A stretch of 22,900 nt of DNA, taken from assembly GCA_003427395.1 (NCBI GenBank), contig BFEA01000223.1, positions 499,037-521,936 on the forward strand. The letters are read 5' to 3'. A program made the translations under genes and the position numbers. Origin of the DNA: Chara braunii. Lineage: Eukaryota; Streptophyta; Charophyceae; Charales; Characeae. How positions within the stretch are numbered: the stretch's first letter is position 1; every line of letters starts with the position of its first letter. Shown in pieces: positions 1 to 9,019 of the stretch. The notes below the pieces were generated by a model. The model saw only the letters and a program-made list of their open reading frames with translations, had not been told where the DNA came from and did not search any database.

Positions 1-150
1 AAACCCACGTCAAACCCACGCCAAACCCACGCCAAACCCACGCCAAACCCACGCCAAACCCAGGCCCATTAGTGACCCAAACCCACGCGAAATCCACGCC
101 AAACCCTCGGCAAACCCACGGCAAAACCACTCCCACTAGTGACCCAAACC
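1..150. repeat. C-rich 11-bp minisatellite (CAAACCCACGC)
   Basis: The first 60 bases are near-perfect tandem copies of an 11-bp unit, CAAACCCACGC. From about 61 the units degenerate. The phrase CCCAyTAGTGACCCAAACCCA appears at about 64 and again at about 132, so a 68-bp higher-order duplication sits at the degenerate edge. The same unit occurs at the other end of the window (22471-22900) on the opposite strand. It resembles a plant telomere repeat only in the AAACCC core and is best called a minisatellite. Confidence 0.93.
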
Positions 151-154
151 CACA

Positions 155-330
155 ACAAACCCTGTGTAAAGCGCCAGACCCCTTTACACCATGGAATGAT
201 GATGATGATGTGTGTTCGGGGCTGCAATGCAATATTGATTGTTCGGATCATCGGTACGTAAGTCTTCCACTACGCTATCTCGTACGTTGTACGAGAGGTT
301 GGTTCTCGATCCGGTCTGCACCGAAACAGT
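155..330. repeat. Long repeat family A, copy 1 (right part only)
   Basis: The segment runs from an AGCGCCA motif through a GATGATGATG run, a GGGCTGCAATGCAA-like block, a TTGTTCGGATCATyGGTA block and a GAGAGGTTGGTTCT block to a CTGCACC-like end. The same ordered blocks recur near 1443, 2990, 3762 and 4385, with a shorter piece near 2535. Only the right half of the family unit is present here; the left half is replaced by the minisatellite. Short open frames across it are not conserved between copies, so coding is unlikely. Confidence 0.75.
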
Positions 331-339
331 AGGCGACGG

Positions 340-700
340 GGTGCGTGTGTGTGTGAGGGAAAGAAGGAGAGAGAAAGAGGGAGAGAGATGGAAATCAAAG
401 AAGGAGAGAAGGAGAGAGAGGGAGAGAGAGCCTATAAGCCTTCTACCCGCTCCTCACCGCACGCTACCTTAATCGATAGAACGAGCAAAATCAAAAGGTG
501 GCAGTGTATACTTCCGCGTGTCAGCGGAAGATTCATTCCGTTTTGCTCGTCCTATCGATGGGATGTAAGTATTTGAGATGTTCATGATTCGACCAAAGAG
601 AGAGAGAGGCAGAGAGAGAGATTGAAGGGAGAGAGAGATCGACGAGAGAGAGAGATCGAGGGGAGAGACAGATTGAGGAGAGTGAGAGATTGAGAGGCGC
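340..700. repeat. Purine (GA) tracts flanking a foldback
   Basis: Two imperfect GA-rich tracts lie at about 340-435 and 594-690, with the purines on the + strand. The foldback at 472-559 lies between them. The second tract has a loose internal periodicity of GAGAGAGATyGA-type words. No coding region is supported. Confidence 0.85.
472..559. repeat. Nested foldback structure, copy 1
   Basis: Bases 472-479 (ATCGATAG) pair perfectly with 552-559, and 481-490 (ACGAGCAAAA) pair perfectly with 541-550. This gives an 18-bp stem interrupted by one mismatch (480/551). Inside the 50-base loop, 511-517 (CTTCCGC) pairs with 524-530 (GCGGAAG) across a 6-base loop. A diverged copy lies at 790-876. It could be a small foldback element, an RNA structure, or a decayed palindromic repeat. 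Confidence 0.8.
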
Positions 701-789
701 TTACCTACTCGCCGCTGGTCTCAATCGCAACAGTTGGGTGATCAGCCCGAACATAATGCACCAGACCAATACACGGTTCGCCGCACGCT

Positions 790-876
790 ACTTGGAACAA
801 TATGAGCAAATCGAAAAGTGGTAGTGTATATTTCCACGTTTCAGCGGAAGATTCATTTCGTTTTTGCTCATCCTGT
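790..876. repeat. Nested foldback structure, copy 2
   Basis: This is a diverged copy of the foldback at 472-559. Both share the preceding CCGCACGCTAC block and the TCAGCGGAAGATTCATT interior. The main stem is 802-810 (ATGAGCAAA) with 863-871 (TTTGCTCAT). The inner stem is 832-835 (TTCC) with 846-849 (GGAA). Relative to copy 1, one C-G stem pair has become T-A with both sides changed. The outer 8-bp arm of copy 1 is largely lost here. Confidence 0.75.
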
Positions 877-894
877 CAATGGAGTGTTTGTGTG

Positions 895-1050
895 TGTGAG
901 TGAGGAAGAGAGAGAGAGAAAAGGCAGAAGGAGAAGGAAGGCTAACCTGTCAACGATTACCGTTGCTTCCGCGCGTTTCCCTCTGAAGGGAAAACGCATA
1001 CCCTTGCTGAATGGACCTGACCGAAAACATAGCTTGTATGGATCCGGTTT
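895..1050. repeat. Purine tract and short hairpin
   Basis: A GA-rich tract runs from about 895 to 940. It is followed by a hairpin in which 973-981 (GCGTTTCCC) pairs with 988-997 (GGGAAAACGC), with one bulged A. The CTTCCGCG word just upstream echoes the interior of the two foldbacks to the left, so this may be a third, rearranged relative. No gene is seen. Confidence 0.55.
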
Positions 1051-1079
1051 GTATTAATATTATTAGAATTATTATGATG

Positions 1080-1114
<35 letters not shown>

Positions 1115-1210
1115 TTTAAAACATCTTATATACAAATAAGATGGCGGAGAGAGAGAGGAGATGAAGAAGGAGAGAAGAGAGAAAAGAAAAAGAGAGGGAA
1201 AGAAGAGAGA
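1051..1210. repeat. (TTA)n microsatellite followed by purine tract
   Basis: An interrupted TTA run covers about 1051-1113, with a near-perfect core at 1079-1110. After a short AT-rich spacer, a GA/AAG-rich tract covers about 1146-1210. Poly-Ile, poly-Tyr or poly-Asn open frames over such runs are artefacts of the trinucleotide repeat. Confidence 0.92.
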
Positions 1211-1600
1211 GGATGTGGTAACTCGTAGCTTGGTGACATTTGGATCTGGACTCGACTTTTGGGCTTCGGACATTGCAAATGAGGGATTATTTGGGACTTG
1301 TGACGAAGACTTGGTGTTGATGACATACCCATCTCTCCCCTCTTCTTCGTCTGATGCCCTCTTCTTCGTCTGATGCCTTCTTGTTCGTCTGATGTCCTCC
1401 TCTTCGTATGTGCGTGTCTGGACCTGGCGCCCTATTCCTGTGTATAGCGCCAAGCCCATCACACCATGTGATCAAAATGATGTATGTTTTGGTCTGCTAG
1501 CAATGTTGATTGGGCTAGTCATTAAGTATTCTAGCATTCTGCTTCGCTCTTTTGTATAGAGAGGTCAGTCTCGATCAGGTCAGTCTATTGTATCTAAGTC
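1211..1600. repeat. Long repeat family A, copy 2
   Basis: This is a full-length copy. A left half (GTGACATTTGGATCTGGACT..., then a GAGGGATTATTTGGGACTTGTGACG block, then a CTTGGTGTTGA block and pyrimidine-rich TCTTCTTCGTCTG repeats) leads into the hairpin TGGCGC (1425-1430) / GCGCCA (1447-1452). The right half follows as in copy 1. The TCTTCTTCGTCTGATG word is repeated three times in tandem at about 1339-1400. No conserved reading frame is seen. Confidence 0.75.
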
Positions 1601-2010
1601 TTCCCTGCGCTATTCAGCGCCTTTATGCATATAAGAATGCACATTGCTTGGCAAGGTTCTGTCCGTACAGCATTGACCATTCAGTCCTTTTCGTCACACT
1701 TAAGATCCTCAGTTATTTCGTACGTCACGTATCTGTGCATGGCGAGGAAGGATGATGATGATGAAGGGATGATGAAGGGATGATGATGATGATGATGATG
1801 ATGATGACGGGGAGAATGAATGATGATGATGAGGGTGAGAGGATACATACCTGTCATTAACAATGGTCTGCGACGGCTTACACCTTCTAGTACATTGGGT
1901 TGTCGTTGATGACAACAGTTGCATTGTCTTTTTGTAGTCTGTAGTAGTTGTGTAGGAGTAGGCTAGGTGTTGAGCATAAAGTGTGAGTAGAAAGGAACTG
2001 GACTCGTGTG
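1601..2010. repeat. Spacer with (GAT)n microsatellite; no gene seen
   Basis: About 1751-1835 is an interrupted GAT/GATGAAGG run on the + strand. The rest of the interval is unique-looking sequence without a convincing open frame, splice pattern or known motif. Confidence 0.8.
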
Positions 2011-2205
2011 TCAGGAGGAGAGGGTATGCTCTCCATGGGCATTGGTTTTCAGTGCTACCAACCTCCATTGGTGTATTATTGGTGTACTGTTGCTGTTTGG
2101 ACACGACGTGACCATTCGGCTTTCAATGTGATGGTGTAATCTGGGATTGACATCTTGCTGTCATCTTTCGCTGCATTGTATTATTATTGTTATTTTTGTT
2201 ATTAC

Positions 2206-2260
<55 letters not shown>

Positions 2261-2534
2261 GTTATTATTATCATTATTATTATTATTATTATTGTACTCA
2301 TGATGATCTCCGGTACACATGGCTCCTGTACATGAGGGATCGAGGTAGGGAGCAAAGCGAGAGACTTACCTGGTGCTTGAAGCAAGCGGCATTGGCCGCA
2401 ACCTGCTCACTCTCTGAGGAAGTTGTTGTCGTCATCTTCGACATAGTAGATAGGCTGAATCGGATCTTCCATTTGTAGCCTGGGCGTCGACCCAGATAGG
2501 ATATCGACATAAGTCTGTAATGATGGCAATGATA
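2011..2534. repeat. Long repeat family C, copy 1, with (TTA)n core
   Basis: The order of blocks is: GAGAGGGTATGCTCTCC, a GGTGTATTATTGGTG block, a TTTCAATGTGATG block, a TTA run (about 2179-2295), a CATGyGGGATCGAG-type block, a GCTTGAAGCAAGCGGCATTGG block, a GAAGTTGTTG block, and CTGGGCGTCGACCCAGATAGGATATCGACAT. Every block recurs in the same order at 5716-6160. The CTGGG/CCCAG ends of the last block form a small hairpin at about 2480-2495; at the other copy this hairpin is GGCGC/GCGCC. Confidence 0.75.
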
Positions 2535-2670
2535 ATGCATGTTTAGTCTACCTTGCAACATTGGTTGGGCAGATCATTGAAATGCCCACATTCCGCAGCG
2601 CTACCTTGTACCATGTGAAAGAGGGTCGGTCTTGTTCGGATTACGTCATCACCATCTGCAACAGTGTTGG
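2535..2670. repeat. Long repeat family A, partial copy
   Basis: This short right-half fragment of family A has a CTTGCAACATTGGTTGGGCAGATCATTG-like block, a GCTACCTTGTACC block, and GAGGGTCGGTCTTGTTCGG. It is fused directly to the end of the family C copy. The equivalent junction of the other C copy (after 6160) lacks it. No gene is seen. Confidence 0.6.
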
Positions 2671-2689
2671 AAGAACTTAGAGTAGTGAT

Positions 2690-2822
2690 GGAGAGAGAGA
2701 AAGGGGGAAAAGAAGATCGAAGATAAGAAGGGAGAGAAAGACCGAAGATGAGAAGAGAAAGAAAGATCTAAGATGTAAGGAGAGAGAGAGAGAAGGGATG
2801 AGAGGGAGAAAAAAGAGAGAGG
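2690..2822. repeat. Purine (GA/AAG) tract
   Basis: The tract is imperfectly repetitive and purine-rich on the + strand, with GAGAGAGAAAG and GAAGATnnAAGA words. It lies directly before a full copy of family A. A similar tract precedes copy 2 (1146-1210) and, farther off, copy 4 (3417-3492), so the tract may belong to the family unit. Confidence 0.85.
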
Positions 2823-3150
2823 ATTGTGATTCGAGACTCGACGGCATTGGATCCGGACTCAATATTGGGAATCAAGACATTTGGGCGGGGGTTATTTGGG
2901 ATTTGTATTACGGACTTGGTGCTGACGATATCCCCCTCTCTCCGCCCAATTGTCTGACTGGGTATGTATGAACCTGGCGCTTTTCCAGTGAACAGCGCCG
3001 GACCCCTTTTCTCGAGGTAGACGATGATGGGGGATGTCGGGGTTTTACCTTGCAAAGGTGATTGTTCAGGTCATTGGTATCTAAGACGCACGCTATAGCT
3101 GAGAGGTCGGTTAGGACCTGCACCTATACAATAGGTAACATGTGTGTGTG
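2823..3150. repeat. Long repeat family A, copy 3
   Basis: The left half contains GGATCCGGACTC, a CAAGACATTTGGGCGGGGGTTATTTGGGA-like block, and CTTGGTGCTGACGATATCCCC. The hairpin is GGCGCT (2976-2981) / AGCGCC (2994-2999). The right half contains TTGCAAAGGTGATTGTTCAGGTCATTGGTATCTAAG and GAGAGGTCGGTTAGGACCTGCACC-type blocks, ending near a TG run at about 3140-3150. It matches copies 2 and 4 in block order. Confidence 0.75.
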
Positions 3151-3412
3151 TGCGATTGTATACGGGTGCGTATGTGCGAGGGTGCATAGACAGATGGGAA
3201 GGCAACGAAAGGGGAGAGGGAAACCTTACCTGATTACGGCGGATGACTTGACTCAGATATGACGCATCTTGGTCCGACAGTATCATTCCGAAAGATAGTT
3301 GCAATACGTTCGTTATCATTAATTTATCATGATTAGTATTGAATTATAATTGTTACTCTCGTTATTACGGTGCTTTAAAGAAACGAAGGTTAGAAAACAA
3401 GAAAGGGATGAG

Positions 3413-3416
<4 letters not shown>
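3151..3416. other. Spacer, no gene seen
   Basis: This is mixed sequence between family A copy 3 and the GA microsatellite. It has short open frames only and no recognisable motif. Confidence 0.6.

Positions 3417-3492
<76 letters not shown>
3417..3492. repeat. (GA)n microsatellite
   Basis: This is a nearly perfect GA dinucleotide run, interrupted by a single A insertion near 3471. It is the longest pure GA run in the window. Open frames on either strand read as Arg-Glu or Ser-Leu dipeptide repeats and are not genes. Confidence 0.97.
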
Positions 3493-3588
3493 TTCTTCTT
3501 TCTCTTTTAAAGTCCACCAACTCTCCTTCCCCTCTCGCTGTCTACTTCTCAGTATCTGTGGACTACGCGGGAGAGATACGGCCTGAGA

Positions 3589-3925
3589 ATTAATGACATT
3601 AGTTTCTGACTTGACTTCGGGATACAGACATTTGATGAGGGTTATTTGGGACCTGTGACGCAGAGTGACGACATCCCCCATCTTCTCCTCCACCCTCTGT
3701 CTCTTCCCCTCCTCATTCGTATGTACATGTTTTGGGACTGGCGCTATCTTTTTGTGGGAGCGCCAACCCTTCACTCCACTGTGCGATGATGATGAATGTC
3801 GAGACTGTATTGCAACGTTAATTGTGTTGGATCATTGGTATCTAAGTCGTACGCTCGCCATCTTGTACTTTGTAATGAGAGGTCGGTTCTTGTTCTGTCT
3901 TGCACGATACAGTATGCAACATCTA
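3589..3925. repeat. Long repeat family A, copy 4
   Basis: The left half contains TGACTTGACTTCGGGATACAGACATTTGATGAGGGTTATTTGGGACCTGTGACG-like blocks and ACGACATCCCCC. The hairpin TGGCGCT (3739-3745) / AGCGCCA (3759-3765) is a perfect 7-bp stem here. The right half contains a GATGATGATG word, TTGGATCATTGGTATCTAAGTCG and GAGAGGTCGGTTCTTGTTCTG-type blocks. It is the best-preserved copy of the unit. Confidence 0.78.
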
Positions 3926-4319
3926 TTTGATCTTTGATACGATGTTGTATTGAATGTCTGCCGGAGCACGACATCGACAGAAAAGTGTCTCTGGCGATCA
4001 ATCGCGAAGCAGTTTTCCACCACCTTAGTTTCGTTTAACAGGTTGACGATCAATGGCCGCTGTTCACTTCCGGTCGGTTAAGTTGAGTGAGTGGTTCTTG
4101 GCATATCCATCCATCCATCCATGCTGCAGCGTTTGTTGGAGAAGCTGCTCTCTTTACGGTTTAATAAGAGTCTGTGATTGTTGGCTGGATGGTGAGGTTT
4201 TGGCAGGGATTGGCTTTTAAGTAAGGGCCTTGTTCTGCTGCTCTCTCTTTGTCTGCTGTCCTGCACAGCCGGCTGTCGGAATCTCACTTCGTTACGCTAG
4301 TGAAGCAACAAGGTCTTCA
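3926..4319. other. Spacer, no gene seen
   Basis: The interval has no recognisable gene. A short TCCA run lies at about 4106-4122. The remaining sequence shows no homology that I can see to families A, B or C. Confidence 0.6.
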
Positions 4320-4580
4320 CCCTCTGTCTCTTCCTTTTCTCTTCGTCTGTGAATGGCGGGAACTGGCACAGTCTTCCTGTGTGAGCGCCAAGCTCCTTCA
4401 CACCATAGAACGAGGGTGACGTATGTTGGGGCTGCATTGCAATAATGATTGCTCGGATCAGTGATATCTAAGTCCTCCGCTACGCCATATTGTACTTGTA
4501 TGAAAGGTTGGTTTTTGTTCTGGTCTGCACCTTTACAGGATGCAACAGTGTGTGCGTGTGCGTGAGTGAGGGAAAAGAAG
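4320..4580. repeat. Long repeat family A, copy 5 (left half truncated)
   Basis: The copy starts in the pyrimidine-rich block (CACCCTCTGTCTCTTCC, shared with copy 4). It continues through a degraded hairpin (TGGCAC 4364-4369 / GCGCCA 4385-4390) and a full right half, including GGGGCTGCATTGCAATAATGATTG and a CTGGTCTGCACC-like block, into TG-rich sequence. The right half is closest to copy 1. Confidence 0.75.
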
Positions 4581-4636
4581 GCGAATTTGTGGTCTTCATG
4601 GAAGAAGGCGAAGTGTGGGGTATCAAGGACTAATTG

Positions 4637-4727
4637 ACTACTTGGATTTCAGTGTGATATTGCGAGTTGGATTTCCGTGCTTCATCCATGTTCATGTTCC
4701 TTGCATAATTATTATTATTAATATTTA

Positions 4728-4767
<40 letters not shown>

Positions 4768-4790
4768 TGCATGGGTCCTTAAGACCAACT
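4637..4790. repeat. Family B fragment with (TTA)n microsatellite
   Basis: The words ACTTGGATTTCAGTGTGAT, TTGGATTTCCGTGCTTCATCC and CATGTTCCTTGCAT precede a TTA run at about 4712-4765. The same ordered words precede the TTA runs at about 7076 and 8134, so this is a fragment of repeat family B. Confidence 0.65.
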
Positions 4791-5715
4791 TACGCAAGAG
4801 TGTTCGCGACATGCATCGTCGCCAAGTACGAGGATCAGAAGTCTTCACGCATTAGACAAAGATAGAAAGGGGGAGAGCCAAGTTATGCAGCACATGTTGT
4901 CAAAATATATTATCACAAATAGTATCACAGTTTCCCGGGTTTAGGCGCTCATCAGCGCAATACAAATCTCTTATCCGATATGTGGCTCCTACGCGTCGGC
5001 GCCACCTCTGCGGATTGTATCCGACTCAGGTAAGAAGTCACCATAGCTGAACCTCGCTTGCACACTCTCTGACTAAGTTCCTTCTTCCTACTGTACACAC
5101 GCACACTTTTCTCTCAAGGATCTACTTTGAATACTACTACTAACCCTCCATATCTGATACTAACTTGCCGGGTCCCCATTGGTCCAATGAGATTTCTTTT
5201 TTGTCCCAGACCCTACACCGGACGTGTCCCAGTACTGTCGCAATGAGTTTACTGCTGCTGAGGCCTTCGGCCAAGATTCTGGACTTAGGCTTCTGGGTCT
5301 GGGCAGTTCTCAGACTTAGACTAAGACTCTATTTATTGACTTACTTTTCAGACAGGCGGAACTTTGGACGAACAGACACCGGGACTGCACGATCAGTCAC
5401 ATCCCTATCTGAACAGATATGACATATGTGTCTCCTAGCAAATAGGTGTGTCCTTCGGCATTGACCTTTGACACTAGTTTCTTGCTTCTATTTAGATGCG
5501 CCCCTCTGACCAGAGAACTGGACCTTGGATCTGTTTTTACATCTCCTGGGTCTTGGCGAGATACCCCTTCATGATGCTCAACCTTTACAAGGCCTGAATC
5601 GAGTAAAGACCCTCCTATTATTATTATTATTAGTGTTATTATCAATTTGCACAATAGGTGAAGTACGTATGACATCTGTCTGTGAAAGATCGAGGTAATG
5701 AGGGAATGGGATTCT
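4791..5715. other. Spacer, no gene seen
   Basis: This is mixed sequence with short open frames only. A short interrupted TTA run is at about 5614-5643, and a small palindrome (ATCTG AA CAGAT) is near 5407-5418. No known domain or RNA gene could be recognised on either strand. Confidence 0.55.
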
Positions 5716-6160
5716 TGTGATTGGATGGAGAGAGCTTGCTCTCCGTGAACTTTGTTCTCATTACTATGAACTTCTGTTGGGGTATTATCGGTGCAGTGTT
5801 GCTCCCTGGGCACAGTGTGACTATCTGACTTTCAATATGATGATGAGAACTGGAATTGTCATCTCACTGTTGCTCATTTTCCTTATATTATTATTATCAT
5901 TATCATTATTATTGTTATTATCATTAATCCTTGGGTGCATGTGGCATCTGTGAGATGCGGAATTGAGAGGGCAAAGTGATACGAGAGGCATTCATTGTGT
6001 TGGAAGCATGCGACATTGGTCGCTGTATGCTTGTGCCTGGGAAGTTGCTGGCGTTCATCAACATGCATGGTAGGGTAGGTTAGATAGGATTTTCATCCGT
6101 AGTCTGGGCGCCGAGCGCCAGATAGAATACCGACATTAGTTCTTCGTCGATGATGGTAAG
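5716..6160. repeat. Long repeat family C, copy 2
   Basis: The ordered blocks match 2011-2534: GAGAGAGCTTGCTCTCC, GGGGTATTATCGGTG, CTTTCAATATGATG, an interrupted TTA run (about 5886-5930), GGAAGCATGCGACATTGG, GGGAAGTTGCTGGCG, and a final CTGGGCGCCGAGCGCCAGATAGAATACCGACAT-like block containing a GGCGC/GCGCC hairpin near 6106-6118. The TTA core is much shorter than in copy 1. Confidence 0.75.
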
Positions 6161-6199
6161 GACTATATCAGCATTATCCATCGTGAGCTCTTAGTGCCT

Positions 6200-6313
6200 T
6201 CGTGATTAGTGAGGCTCGTACTGCAGTTCTGCTGCTGGGCCGAGGACACTACTATTTGGTCGGTATAATGTTGCTGTTTGACGGAAGTTGTTGTATTTAT
6301 TGTATGATTACTA

Positions 6314-6347
<34 letters not shown>

Positions 6348-6744
6348 CACTCTTATGTATGCAAACAGCAGCGCAGCAAACGGGCAACAAGCGCCCACTC
6401 AGATACTCAGAGATATGGAATCCAGGCAAGAATTCACTCTCAACTGGCCATAACAACTCAGCGTCCAAACAAACAACTGTATACAACGCACACTCCCCAC
6501 CGACTACGGCTGTGGCAGCTGTGACTGCCTTCGCTCTATCACTATGACTGCATTCCTCATCTCTCCTACCCGTTACGTCCTCCGGGCTCGCTGCAGACCT
6601 CCTCGCACAAGACACTAAGACAGCGCCCCGCATGGCTTCCGGATGAAAGAATGACGGGTTGGGCGCTGCCTGTGGGGTAGGGGGCTGGCGGCCATGACTT
6701 GGCTGCTTGTGTGCGCAGAGGGGTAAGGGGTGCTGCGTGGGTCA
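6200..6744. repeat. Long repeat family B, copy 1 (partial)
   Basis: A TTA run at about 6305-6350 is followed by CTTATGTATGCAAACAGCAGCGCAGCA, GCGCCCACTCAG and CAACTGGCCATAACAACTC-like blocks. These correspond to the sequence after the TTA runs at 7076 and 8134. The tail (about 6680-6744, GGGGGCTGGCGGCC... and a GCTGCGTGGGTCATCAAGGGAG block) matches the tail before the next copy at about 7670-7757. No gene is supported. Confidence 0.6.
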
Positions 6745-7090
6745 TCAAGGGAGAGTGTGAGAAAGAGAAACATACCTAGGTGGAGAAGAGGTCGGTATGG
6801 GCGCTAAAGTCGTCACTTGCTTAGAATCTACAGTACTAAGAAGTAGGATAGGTAGGGCGCCCAAGCGCCGTTCAAAGAGGGCGAACTGCATCGGGTTAAT
6901 ACTGTTGATTGCCCGATCTGGCTGTAGACATTGACTCATGTTTTGCTGTGCCAGTCTCAAATGGATGGCTACTCGGTCTCATGATGTTATCTGCTTTTGC
7001 TTTGACTACCCGGACAACAGTGTGATTTTGCGGTTTGATTTTCTATGCTTCATCCACATTCAAGTCCCTTGCGTTTTATTATTATTATTA

Positions 7091-7128
<38 letters not shown>

Positions 7129-7210
7129 TTTGTTGTTATTATTATTATTGTGTAATTAGATTCGCCTCATTCACACCTTCATGTATGAAAAACGGCAGCA
7201 CAGCAACCCT
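6745..7210. repeat. Long repeat family B, copy 2, with (TTA)n core
   Basis: The copy begins at ATCAAGGGAGAGTGTGAG and continues through an ACATACCTAGGTGGAG block, a GGGCGCCCAAGCGCC hairpin (about 6856-6870), CAAATGGATGGCTACTC, a TTTGACTACCCGGACAACAGTGTGATT-like block, and a TTA run (about 7076-7150). It ends in CACACCTTCATGTATG and CGGCAGCACAGCA. The copy starting at 7758 has the same order, so the period is about 1,013 bp. Confidence 0.72.
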
Positions 7211-7757
7211 CGTGCCCGCCCTAAGAGAAGGCGAGCCAGATCCGTGACCGCCCTAAGTGAAGGCTGGTCAGGGTATCCACGAACAGACCTTTCTTTCCAC
7301 ATTCTCGTAAAGTGGGTGTCAGACAGTTGCAGCATTGCCGTTGTAGGCCAATGAGAAAGCGGCAGTGCCGTCAATGAGGCCGGGCAGACAAAAGGGGAAC
7401 CGGAAAGGGTCTGCATATGGACAGCGGCCCTGACCCAAGGGGCGCAACTGTACAGCCTGGGCCACATCTGGGTTGGGCCTGGGCGCAGGGTCTGGATCTG
7501 AAACGCAGGCTCAAGGCAGACCGCCCACACGCAGCATTGGCATATAGGCAGAGAGTGCGAGTGGGCAGGGGTCTTGGCCAATGCGGGCATTGCTGGCAAG
7601 CTGGGCGAATGCAAGCCGCTGCGCTGGGATGAGGCAGGCTAGCGCTAGGATGTAGGGCGCTGTCTGCACACAGGGGCACTGGCGGCCCTAACCGGGCCCC
7701 ATGAGGATGCAACTAAGAGGTGAAGGGCAAAGGTGGTTCTTCGGAGGTGAAGGGCGC
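7211..7757. other. GC-rich spacer, no gene seen
   Basis: The spacer is clearly more GC-rich than its surroundings. It contains a short direct repeat (CCGCCCTAAGwGAAGGC at about 7218 and 7250) and several CTGGGC/GGGCGC words. A 147-codon open frame on the minus strand (7171-7614) is probably a by-product of low stop density in GC-rich DNA; it shows no domain that I recognise and runs into flanking repeat sequence. Confidence 0.5.
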
Positions 7758-8345
7758 TATAGGTTATCAAGGGAGAGTGTGGATGATGAGGACACGTACC
7801 TGGTGGAGGTGGAAGTCGGCATTAGTGTTGACATCATCACTCGCTGGTCGTCAAGTTGTCTGATTGCTTCTGTGCTGTAAGTTATAGACTAGGCTGTGGC
7901 GTAGATAGGACTCCAGGCACCATTCCAGAAAGAGAGTTAGGATGAGTTATGTTGTTGGTGTTGCCCGACTGGGCTTGGACAATTGACTTATGACTATGTT
8001 GTTTAGTGCTCAAATGGATGGTTACTCAGTTCCCATGTGCTATCTTTTCTGGCTTCGACTACTTGGACTGCGGTGTGATTCTGTGGTTTGGATTACGGTG
8101 CTCCGTCCGCATTCATGATCCTTGCATTTCTTTTATTATTATTATGGTTATTATTTATCATTATTACTATTATTTTATCAGACTCGTTCGTTCACACTCT
8201 TCATGTATGTGAACAGCGGCACAGCATACTAGCGACATGCGCCCACACAGTAATCAAGGATGTCGCAATCAGATAAGAGTTCCCTTTCAATTGGCTATGG
8301 CGGTTGTGCCCCAAACAACTCACTGTTCACTCTCTGGATCATCCT
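7758..8345. repeat. Long repeat family B, copy 3, with (TTA)n core
   Basis: The copy begins at ATCAAGGGAGAGTGTGGATG. It carries ACACGTACCTGGTGGAGGTGG, TGCTCAAATGGATGGTTACTC, TTCGACTACTTGGACTGCGGTGTGATT-like blocks, a short interrupted TTA run (about 8134-8176), CACACTCTTCATGTATGTGAACAGCGGCACAGCA, and GCGCCCACACAG. The order matches copy 2 and, after the TTA run, copy 1. Confidence 0.72.
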
Positions 8346-9019
8346 AGATGTCTCACGCATGATGTTGTGCGCTCACTCAGCACACATGCCACAAAACACT
8401 CTGGGCATCCGCAGAGCATTGTTGCATAAGACATTGTAGCGACGCTTTCGCATGGCTCCACAGGAAATGAATGAATGGCTGTGCACAGCCTCTTGATTTT
8501 ACTTTTGTGACTCACTGGTCCGTCCTGTTTCCCTGACCCACGATGTACACAGTCCCAGACAGTACTTGCTGGGCTGGACTGGGACTGACTGGTCCGGTGC
8601 CGCTGACCACATGGCATTGCACCATAGATTCACCATGGTCACGCATACATGGAACACAGACTGTGACATACGCAATGGAACACAGCCTGTGACGAAAGCA
8701 GCAATATGCAGAGAGATACACATACACACCGAGAGTGAGACAAACGAAGAGAGAGAAAATAGAGAAAGAGGAAAGAGAAAACGTTCCCAGTATATAATCG
8801 CAGTCTGTACTAATTAATGACGTCATATAGATTGGATCTCGCTATCAAAGTAGGCCTGTTGCGTAAGTGCGAGATTAGGAGGGTAGGCAAGGAGTATAGA
8901 CTGGGCATTTGCTCATTATATCGTTATATTGCTCTGTGTGGCTGGTGCCATGTTATTAGCTGCTCATATACAACTACTCAGACGATTAAATGGTCTCGCA
9001 GCTTGGGGTTGGATATCAA
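8346..9019. other. Spacer with weak purine tract; no gene seen
   Basis: The word GGAACACAGmCTGTGACrnA occurs twice in tandem at about 8650-8697. A GA/AAG-rich tract lies at about 8743-8785. No domain-bearing open frame or RNA gene was recognised. Confidence 0.55.

Noticed and set aside
950-1462. 170-codon minus-strand open frame
   Set aside because: It crosses a TTA run, a GA tract and part of repeat family A. Other copies of family A do not keep the frame.
2123-2335. Open frames of poly-Asn, poly-Ile and poly-Tyr on both strands
   Set aside because: They are translations of a TTA trinucleotide run. The same holds at 1080, 4720, 6310, 7080 and 9060.
3339-3774. Arg-Glu and Ser-Leu repeat proteins
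   Set aside because: They are products of the GA dinucleotide run at 3417-3492.
7171-7614. 147-codon minus-strand open frame in GC-rich DNA
   Set aside because: It shows no recognisable domain, overlaps flanking repeat sequence, and GC-rich DNA has few stop codons by chance.
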